Shown here in pieces: positions 1 to 5,099 of a stretch of DNA of 10,983 nucleotides. The DNA comes from JALGWA01 sp964604955 (GTDB taxonomy: Bacteria > Arandabacterota > Arandabacteria > Arandabacterales > JALGWA01), in the NCBI GenBank assembly GCA_964604955.1, contig CAZSBE010000095.1:1-10983 (forward strand), in the 5' to 3' direction. Position 1 is the stretch's first letter; each line of letters starts with the position of its first letter. Below the pieces are notes generated by a model, which worked only from the letters and a program-made list of their open reading frames with translations, did no database searches and was not told where the DNA came from. Both the position numbers and the translations under genes were made by a program.

Positions 1-220
1 GCTTGCGAAGCTCGGTCCCCGCGAAGATGACGTCTTCGATCCGCGTTCCCCTCAAGAGCCTGACATTGTCCTCGCCCATGACCCAGCGTATTGCATCGCA
101 GACGTTGGTCTTGCCGCATCCGTTGGGTCCGATCACGGCGGTAATGCATGGCTCAAGATCGAGGACAATCTTGTCGGCGAATGACTTGAAACCCGTCATC
201 TCGATCTTGCTTACGTACAC
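1..220 (-). CDS. smc: Chromosome segregation ATPase SMC, N-terminal fragment (cut by window edge)
   Basis: Only the first 73 codons are in the window; the gene runs off the left edge. SMC is the ATPase of the bacterial condensin-like complex with ScpA and ScpB, which compacts and segregates the chromosome. The visible N-terminus opens MYVSKIEMTGFKSFADK, close to the family's usual start, followed by a Walker A loop GPNGCGKTN at residues 31-39 (Thr where Ser is more common) and the typical RWVMGED and EDVIFAGTE segments at about 45-51 and 62-70. The GTG start is chosen because the family N-terminus begins there and AGGAG (positions 231-235) lies 10 nt upstream. It starts 6 nt after the selA stop, so the two are probably co-transcribed. 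The start is in the same frame as selA, separated by its TGA. Confidence 0.95.
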   Translation of the reverse strand, partial: MYVSKIEMTGFKSFADKIVLDLEPCITAVIGPNGCGKTNVCDAIRWVMGEDNVRLLRGTRIEDVIFAGTELRK

Positions 221-226
221 TTGAGA

Positions 227-1648
227 TCAGCTCCTCTCGTGGTTTCTGATGCGAGCGAGTGCTTTTCCAATAAGGTCTATCAGCAAATCGTCTTGCGACG
301 TTTTGACCGTTCTCGGGTCCAGCACGACATTGCCTTCCGAGATCCTTCCTACGACCGGGACTTCGCCCTTCCTGAGCTCGCAGACGAAGTCGTCGGCCGA
401 GAGATCCCGTAATGAGATCACGACCGCGTAAGTGGGAATAGCGCTTCCCGGAAGGGCGCCGCCGCCGATACGCGACTCGTCGTCGGCCACCTCGACTTTC
501 GCCGCGCTTCCGGCCGCTTGCGCTACGGCTTCCGCGATCCTCTCCGCCCTCTTCCGTATTTCCTCCGCGGGAGTCGACATCATCTTGAGAGTGGGCAGGC
601 GTTCCGGAAGGCGCTCGGGCTCGAGGTACAGCATCAGCGTCGCCTGCAGGGCCGCAAGCGTGACCCTGTCCACCCTGAGAGCGCGTGCCATGGGATTTCG
701 CCTGCACTCCTCGACGAGATCTCCCCTGCCGACCACCATCCCCGCCTGCGGGCCGCCCATCAGTTTGTCGCCGCTGAAGGTAACGAGATGTGCGCCGCAC
801 TTGAGCGAGTCCTGGGGCAGCGGTTCCCTTTCGATTCCCATGGTGGAAAAGTCATACAGCGCGCCGCTTCCGAGGTCGTCTATGAAGTGGACGCCGCGGC
901 TCTCCGCCACCCTTGCGAGGTCGGCGCAAGGCACCGATTCGACGAAGCCCGACATCATGAAGTTGGACTGATGCACTTTGAGTATTGCACCCGTATGTCC
1001 CGTGAGCGCGCGCTCATAGTCTTCGACCCTTGTCCTGTTGGTCGTGCCGACTTCAACGAGGCTGCAGCCGCTTCTTAAGATTATCTCGGGCAGGCGAAAA
1101 GACCCGCCGATCTCGACCAGCTCCCCTCTCGAGACTATTACTTCCCTGCCGGCCGAGAGAGTGTTGAGCACGAGCATCACCGCGGCCGCGTTGTTGTTGA
1201 CCACGAGCGCGTCCTCGCATCCTATGAGGTCGATCAGAAGAGCGGATACATGGGCGGTCCTGGAGGTTCTCTTACCGGTGACCAGGTCCATCTCCAGGCT
1301 GGCGTAGGAGGTGACCACCTCGTCGACGGCCCGCCGCGCTTCTTCGGCGAGCAGCGAGCGGCCGAGGTTGGTGTGCACGATTACGCCGGTCGCGTTGATC
1401 AGCGCGCGGATCCCTCTAAGATGCGAATTCGCCAGCTTGCCGCGCACCCGGTCGAGTACGGCGTCTTCACCCGGTGCTTCGATGACGGTGCCGTCAAGGA
1501 TGGCCTGCCTGAGTTCTGAAACCGCCTCACGCGCGGCGTTCACCATGATCTGTCTCGGCTGGCCTGAAGCCTCGCCGCTCCTTTCGATCTTGTCGACCAC
1601 GACTTCGACCGATGGCAAGCTACGCAGTAATTCCTGCCTATCTTCCAC
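227..1648 (-). CDS. selA: L-seryl-tRNA(Sec) selenium transferase (selenocysteine synthase)
   Basis: SelA is a PLP enzyme that converts seryl-tRNA(Sec) to selenocysteinyl-tRNA(Sec) using selenophosphate. In the cytoplasm it provides the 21st amino acid for SelB-directed insertion at UGA. The protein is 473 aa, normal for bacterial SelA. It has the N-terminal LRSLPSV helix region, the INATGVIVHTNLGR segment (about 84-97), the NNNAAAV motif (about 151-157) and the PLP-lysine motif TFSGDKLMGGPQAG, with the lysine near residue 295, as in E. coli. The GTG start at 1648 is preferred over the TTG one codon earlier (1651) because AGGAG at 1655-1659 is 6 nt from GTG but only 3 nt from TTG. smc follows 6 nt downstream. 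No selB, selD or selC is in the window. The family call is firm; only the exact start is slightly uncertain. Confidence 0.97.
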   Translation of the reverse strand: MEDRQELLRSLPSVEVVVDKIERSGEASGQPRQIMVNAAREAVSELRQAILDGTVIEAPGEDAVLDRVRGKLANSHLRGIRALINATGVIVHTNLGRSLLAEEARRAVDEVVTSYASLEMDLVTGKRTSRTAHVSALLIDLIGCEDALVVNNNAAAVMLVLNTLSAGREVIVSRGELVEIGGSFRLPEIILRSGCSLVEVGTTNRTRVEDYERALTGHTGAILKVHQSNFMMSGFVESVPCADLARVAESRGVHFIDDLGSGALYDFSTMGIEREPLPQDSLKCGAHLVTFSGDKLMGGPQAGMVVGRGDLVEECRRNPMARALRVDRVTLAALQATLMLYLEPERLPERLPTLKMMSTPAEEIRKRAERIAEAVAQAAGSAAKVEVADDESRIGGGALPGSAIPTYAVVISLRDLSADDFVCELRKGEVPVVGRISEGNVVLDPRTVKTSQDDLLIDLIGKALARIRNHERS

Positions 1649-1654
1649 CAAAAT

Positions 1655-1659
1655 CTCCT
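1655..1659 (-). promoter_or_regulatory. Ribosome binding site of selA
   Basis: On the minus strand this reads AGGAG, followed by ATT, TTG and GTG. The 6-nt spacing to GTG (1648) against 3 nt to TTG (1651) decides the start in favour of GTG. Confidence 0.7.
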
Positions 1660-1673
1660 ATAGTTTACGCCAA

Positions 1674-1705
1674 AGTATCAGAACGACGGACCTGAGTCAA
1701 GTCAA
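1674..1705 (-). promoter_or_regulatory. Possible selA promoter (weak match)
   Basis: On the minus strand, two overlapping TTGACT hexamers (TTGACTTGACT, positions 1705 to 1695) resemble a sigma-70 -35 box. Downstream are GATACT (1679-1674), 15 nt from the second hexamer, and the poorer TACTTT (1677-1672), at 17 nt. The spacing or the match is imperfect in each pairing, so this is a suggestion only. The location, 26 nt or more upstream of the selA start in the only real intergenic gap, is sensible for a selA-smc promoter. Confidence 0.35.
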
Positions 1706-1711
1706 TACAGG

Positions 1712-1723
1712 ACAATAAATTGT
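1712..1723. repeat. Short palindrome in the divergent selA/amidase promoter region
   Basis: ACAAT-AA-ATTGT is a 5-bp perfect inverted repeat around a 2-nt centre. It sits directly between the outermost selA -35-like element and the -35-like hexamer of the amidase gene. That is where an operator for a small dimeric regulator could lie, but an AT-rich 12-mer of this kind can also arise by chance. No regulator is identified. Confidence 0.3.
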
Positions 1724-1724
1724 G

Positions 1725-1752
1725 TTGAATGTATGGACACGCTTCTGATAAT
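1725..1752 (+). promoter_or_regulatory. Predicted sigma-70-type promoter of the amidase lipoprotein gene
   Basis: TTGAAT (1725-1730) and GATAAT (1747-1752) are separated by 16 nt. They match the -35 and -10 consensus at four and five of six positions. Transcription would start near 1759, giving a leader of about 30 nt before the GTG start at 1791. The surrounding 142-bp gap is clearly more AT-rich than the flanking genes, as expected of a promoter region. The other side of the gap serves selA. Predicted by eye; no transcript evidence. Confidence 0.5.
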
Positions 1753-1776
1753 AAACATGTAAGCTTATGGCTCAAA

Positions 1777-1782
1777 AAGGAG
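1777..1782 (+). promoter_or_regulatory. Ribosome binding site that sets the amidase start
   Basis: AAGGAG lies 8 nt before GTG 1791, the ideal spacing. It lies downstream of the in-frame ATG at 1767, so that ATG would have to be translated without it. This is why the GTG start is chosen. Confidence 0.75.
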
Positions 1783-1790
1783 AAAGTGCT

Positions 1791-4082
1791 GTGAGACCAA
1801 TTCGAATGACCCTGCCGCTGGTGTTTGTGCTGGCGGTCGCAGTCGCGTCAGGATGCGCGCGCAAGCCGACCGAGCCGAGTCTGGTGAGACTTTACGAAAG
1901 GCTCGAAGAACCCCTCGGTACCGTTGACCTTTCGGGCCTCGAGGGCCGCAGGGTCGTGATCGACCCCGGACACGGCGGCGTCTTTCCCGGCGCCGTGGGC
2001 GTGGGCGGTCTCAAGGAGTGCGACGTCAATCTCGGCGTGGCCCTTTATCTATGGGGCCTCCTCCAGGAAGCGGGTGCGGAGGTCACGCTCACCAGAAGCA
2101 CCGACAGGGACTTCGTTGGGGGGGATTCGCTGAGGCTAAGGGATGACCTCGAGGCGCGCATCGCCATCGTCAGGGAGGTTGAACCCGACGTTCTCATATC
2201 GCTCCATCACAACGCCGAGCCGGCTGGCGACTCCACTTTCAACGAGATTCAGATATATCACAAGCTCGATGACGCGGGCCCGTCGCTGGACATAGCCAGG
2301 CTCATGGCGAAGCACCTCCTTCTCAATCTCGGCGAGCCCGACTGCAGGGTGCTTCCGGGCAACTACTATGTCCTGAGAAACTCGCCCGTGCCGTCCGTCC
2401 TGTGCGAGCCGTCCTACCTCAGTAATCCGCTGGTGGAGAACAAGCTCAAACTCGCGGAGAAACAGAGGCTTGAAGCCGAATCGTACTTCCTCGGTCTGGT
2501 CGACTACTTCTCGCGCGGCGTCCCCCAAGTCGTGAGGTTTGAACCGCGCGGCGAGACCGGGCAGAGCAGGCCGCGCGTGGAGGCCGTGTTCGAGGGCCTG
2601 ACCGCCGTCGACGCATCAACCGTGAGGATTGCGCTGGACGGCACTGATCTCGAGGTCATGAGCCCGGAGCCCGGCAGGTTCATTGCTTTTCCCGAAGAGC
2701 ACCTGGCGAGCGGACGCCACGTCGCGACCGCTTCGGCGAGGAGCGTGGGGGGAAACGCTTCGCGTGAGGCGCGGACGTCATTCCGCGTATCGCTCAGGCC
2801 GGCTATCGTCAATCTCTCGAGGACACCCCTGAGGCCCAACCCGCCCTACCCCCAGCGGATCAGCGCGATCGTCGAAGACGCGAACGGCAACCCCGTTGCC
2901 GACTCGACCACGGTTGAATTCATATGGGACGGCGGGAAGGCGAAGAGACTGACCGCCGGAGGGAGAGCATCCGTCTTCGTGGGAAACGAACTGGGTTTCG
3001 ACAGGACATATATCGCGGCGGTATGTGACGAGGTTCCGGGCGATCTGAAGATGACCGACAAGACGGGTCCCAGGACGATATCGGGATTCGTGACCCGCGT
3101 AGACGATAAACCGCTTCCCGGTGCGATGGTACTGGAACCGGACTCCGGGACGTCGGCCGTCACCGACGAATACGGTTTCTTCTCCCTGCGGGCCGGCGGG
3201 AAAGTGACCGGACTTGAAGTCACGAGGAGAGGTTACAGGAAAACCTATTTCTGGGTCCGGGGCGACAGGGCCCCGGCGATCAAGCTCGAGCCGCTCTATG
3301 CCACGCTGCCGCCGGCCTCCGTCGTCACCATAGACGCAGCGGGCGGCGGGGAGGACACCGGCCGAATCGGCCCGGCGGGCACCCGGGCCTCCGACCTCAA
3401 CCTCGCGGTAGCCTCGAAGCTCGCTCACCTCCTGGCAAGCGCGGGCATCGAGGCCCACCTCACGCGCAGGGACGACGTAAGGGTCACCGCCCAGGAACGC
3501 GTCAGGGCGAATGAAGCCGTGGGCCCCGACCTCTTCATATCGATACACCACGGCCTCGGTCCCGGGCAAGCCGCTCAGATAGGCCATTATCACAACAGCG
3601 CGCGCGGCAGCGAGATCGCGGGCCTCGTCGCCGGGTACTACGAGACGCTGGCAGGCGCGCCGGCGACCACCGGCGCCACCGCTGACTACCTTATACAGCA
3701 GACTAGCTGCCCGGCGGTGAGAGTCTATTACACGGCGCCCGCCACGATCGCCGGCGAGGAGAGCCTCGCCGACATAGCCGCCGTGTGGACGAGGGCCTAC
3801 GGCCTGTTCTGCGCCGTGCTGGCGTACCGGGGAGTCACGGAGGAGAACACGTTCTCCGTGCGCGGGAGAGTCACGGAGGGCGGCGAGCCGGCCGCCAACG
3901 CCCTGGTCATCGTGGACGGGACGCTGGAGGTGATGACGGACGCGGAAGGGGCGCTCGCGCTCGAGCTGCTGGAGAAAAACGACCACACGATTCAGGCGTA
4001 TTCGACAACGGCCAGGTCGGCGCCGAGCGTGTTCAACGCGGAGAGCGGTTTCCTGGAAATAGAAATGGACTCGGACGGCTAG
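1791..4082 (+). CDS. Lipoprotein N-acetylmuramoyl-L-alanine amidase with a second, degenerate amidase_3 domain
   Basis: A 763-aa envelope protein predicted to cut the amide bond between MurNAc and the stem peptide. The start MRPIRM leads into a hydrophobic stretch and the lipobox ASGC, with Cys22 as the lipidation site. Domain order (residues): amidase_3 at about 52-244, with zinc ligands His61 in DPGHGG, Glu76 and His139 in SLHHNA, and catalytic Glu206 in VLCEPSYLSNP; two Ig-like beta regions at about 245-335 and 336-420; a carboxypeptidase-regulatory-like beta domain at about 428-500; a second amidase_3 fold at about 508-682; a second regulatory-like domain at about 688-763. The second amidase copy reads DAAGGG for DPGHGG (Gly518), Ala533 at the Glu ligand and Tyr646 at the catalytic Glu, keeping only SIHH. 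It is therefore probably inactive, perhaps a binding or regulatory module. The gene stands alone on the plus strand and ends tail to tail with the next gene. Confidence 0.9.
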   Translation: MRPIRMTLPLVFVLAVAVASGCARKPTEPSLVRLYERLEEPLGTVDLSGLEGRRVVIDPGHGGVFPGAVGVGGLKECDVNLGVALYLWGLLQEAGAEVTLTRSTDRDFVGGDSLRLRDDLEARIAIVREVEPDVLISLHHNAEPAGDSTFNEIQIYHKLDDAGPSLDIARLMAKHLLLNLGEPDCRVLPGNYYVLRNSPVPSVLCEPSYLSNPLVENKLKLAEKQRLEAESYFLGLVDYFSRGVPQVVRFEPRGETGQSRPRVEAVFEGLTAVDASTVRIALDGTDLEVMSPEPGRFIAFPEEHLASGRHVATASARSVGGNASREARTSFRVSLRPAIVNLSRTPLRPNPPYPQRISAIVEDANGNPVADSTTVEFIWDGGKAKRLTAGGRASVFVGNELGFDRTYIAAVCDEVPGDLKMTDKTGPRTISGFVTRVDDKPLPGAMVLEPDSGTSAVTDEYGFFSLRAGGKVTGLEVTRRGYRKTYFWVRGDRAPAIKLEPLYATLPPASVVTIDAAGGGEDTGRIGPAGTRASDLNLAVASKLAHLLASAGIEAHLTRRDDVRVTAQERVRANEAVGPDLFISIHHGLGPGQAAQIGHYHNSARGSEIAGLVAGYYETLAGAPATTGATADYLIQQTSCPAVRVYYTAPATIAGEESLADIAAVWTRAYGLFCAVLAYRGVTEENTFSVRGRVTEGGEPAANALVIVDGTLEVMTDAEGALALELLEKNDHTIQAYSTTARSAPSVFNAESGFLEIEMDSDG
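3312..3830 (+). other. Degenerate amidase_3 (pseudo-enzyme) domain inside the amidase lipoprotein
   Basis: This stretch encodes residues 508-680. It aligns by eye with the first amidase domain through VVTIDAAGGG, SDLNLAVASKL, AHLTRRDD, DLFISIHH and PAVRVYYTAP. Two of three zinc ligands and the catalytic glutamate are replaced, while the fold-defining hydrophobic pattern is kept. The reading frame is intact with normal codon use, so it is a maintained domain and not a pseudogene fragment. Confidence 0.75.
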
Positions 4083-4591
4083 AGCGACCGCCCGAGATAC
4101 TCCAGCGCGTACTCGTGGTAGTGCACCGCGGAGGCCAGTATGGCGTTGATTTCATCTTCGCTGAGGTCGCGTTTGTACTTCGCCGGGACACCGAGATAGA
4201 GCGTCCCCCGGGGGATCACGTCGCCCTGCTTGACAACCGAGCCCGCCCCCACGATTACGTCGGGGCCGATGACTGACCCGTCGAGCACGACGCTTCCCAT
4301 CCCTATCAGACATCTCTCCTTTATGGTGCAGCCGTGAAGGATGCATCCGTGGCCGATGGTGACGTCGTCACCGATGATGAGAGGATTCGCGTCCACGTGG
4401 AGCACCGTGTTGTCCTGGATGTTCGTCCGGCGGCCGATCTCGATGAAGTTCACATCGCCCCGCGCGGAAACGTTGGGCCAGACGCTGGAGGCCTCGCCGA
4501 TACTGATCCTGCCGATGAGGCAGGCCGTCGGTGAAACGTAGACGGCGTTTCCCAGGACGGGCGTCTCGCGGAGGTTCTCCTTCCAGTCCAT
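4079..4591 (-). CDS. Gamma-class carbonic anhydrase-like hexapeptide-repeat protein
   Basis: A 170-aa left-handed beta-helix protein of the YrdA/PaaY/gamma-carbonic anhydrase family. Members form trimers with metal sites between subunits; some hydrate CO2, others have no proven activity. The hexapeptide repeats run from about residue 12 to 135 (for example IGEASSVWPNVSARGDV and IGPDVIVGAGSVV). The three metal-binding histidines expected of the family are present: His65 (VLHVD), His81 and His86 (IGHGCILHGC). So are the Arg44/Asp46 pair and Gln59-Asp60, which correspond to active-site residues of the archaeal Cam enzyme. A C-terminal helix (about 143-168) packs against the barrel. The start ATG has AGGAG 6 nt upstream, overlapping the stop of the preceding gene 8 nt away. 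It is the last gene of the long minus-strand run. True carbonic anhydrase activity is plausible but not shown by sequence. Confidence 0.88.
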   Translation of the reverse strand: MDWKENLRETPVLGNAVYVSPTACLIGRISIGEASSVWPNVSARGDVNFIEIGRRTNIQDNTVLHVDANPLIIGDDVTIGHGCILHGCTIKERCLIGMGSVVLDGSVIGPDVIVGAGSVVKQGDVIPRGTLYLGVPAKYKRDLSEDEINAILASAVHYHEYALEYLGRSL

Positions 4592-4599
4592 TGTGTCTC

Positions 4600-5073
4600 C
4601 TAGGGCACTGACTTACCGAAGTCCTCCGGGTCCATATTTTCGAGGTACTTGCGCAGGGCCTCCGCCCTCTCGTCCTCCGAAAGGTCTTCCGGCGTGGGCT
4701 GGGGCTGAAGAAGTTCCTCAGCGGCGAATATGGGTGACCGTGTGCGCAGAGCTATCGCGATGGAGTCGCTGGGCCTGGCATCGATCCCGACGATCTCGTC
4801 GGCTTTCTGGATGAAGATCTTGGCGTAGAAGGTGCTGTCCCTGAGCTCGACAATGGTGATCTTGGCGACGGCCGCGTCCAGTCCTTCGATGAGGGTCTTG
4901 ATCAGGTCATGCGTAAGCGGACGCTGGAACTTCCTGCCGGCAAGTTCCATGGCGATGGCCCTCGCCTCGGCCCGGCCGATCCATATGGGCAGCAGCCTGT
5001 CCCCTCCGGCCTCCTGCAACATGACCACGGGCGTGTCGGTTCTCTCATCGAGAGCCAGCCGCCACACTTTCAT
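4600..5073 (-). CDS. Bifunctional nuclease-family protein (DUF151/BFN domain)
   Basis: A 157-aa protein with the BFN/DUF151 domain over about residues 1-125. Diagnostic segments are LALDERTDTPVVML (6-19), LLPIWIGRAEARAIAM (27-42), RPLTHDLIKTL (51-61), LRDSTFYAKIFI (77-88) and IDARPSDSIAIALRTRSPIF (97-116). It is close to structurally known Thermotoga homologues. The family is named for plant proteins with reported DNase/RNase activity; the bacterial role is not settled. The acidic C-terminal helix (about 127-157) is common in the family. ATG 5073 is chosen since AGGA lies 8 nt upstream and it matches the family N-terminus. A TTG at 5103, overlapping the previous gene's stop as TTGA with GGAGG nearby, would add 10 residues and cannot be excluded. 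It lies between the PpiC lipoprotein and the gamma-CA-like gene, apparently in one operon. Confidence 0.85.
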   Translation of the reverse strand: MKVWRLALDERTDTPVVMLQEAGGDRLLPIWIGRAEARAIAMELAGRKFQRPLTHDLIKTLIEGLDAAVAKITIVELRDSTFYAKIFIQKADEIVGIDARPSDSIAIALRTRSPIFAAEELLQPQPTPEDLSEDERAEALRKYLENMDPEDFGKSVP

Positions 5074-5099
5074 CTCGACCGTCCTGGTGGCTCCTGGGC

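Noticed and set aside
1767..1790. An upstream ATG for the amidase, adding eight residues.
   Set aside because: The AAGGAG site lies after this ATG and 8 nt before GTG 1791, and the GTG gives a compact signal peptide.
1649..1790. A possible tRNA (for example tRNA-Sec) in the selA upstream gap.
   Set aside because: The gap is AT-rich, has no T-loop-like sequence and no paired acceptor stem that I can see.
2116..2128. A run of seven G in the amidase gene as a possible phase-variation tract or sequencing slip.
   Set aside because: The frame is continuous through it and the protein matches the family on both sides; the run is too short to claim slippage.
3878..3896. A GC-rich inverted repeat near the amidase 3' end as a terminator.
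   Set aside because: The stem is about 6 bp, lies about 190 nt inside the coding region, and has no T-run after it.
2778..3986. A 402-codon open frame on the minus strand opposite the amidase gene.
   Set aside because: Arg/Gly-rich antisense shadow; the plus-strand frame carries the lipobox and amidase motifs and a proper ribosome binding site.
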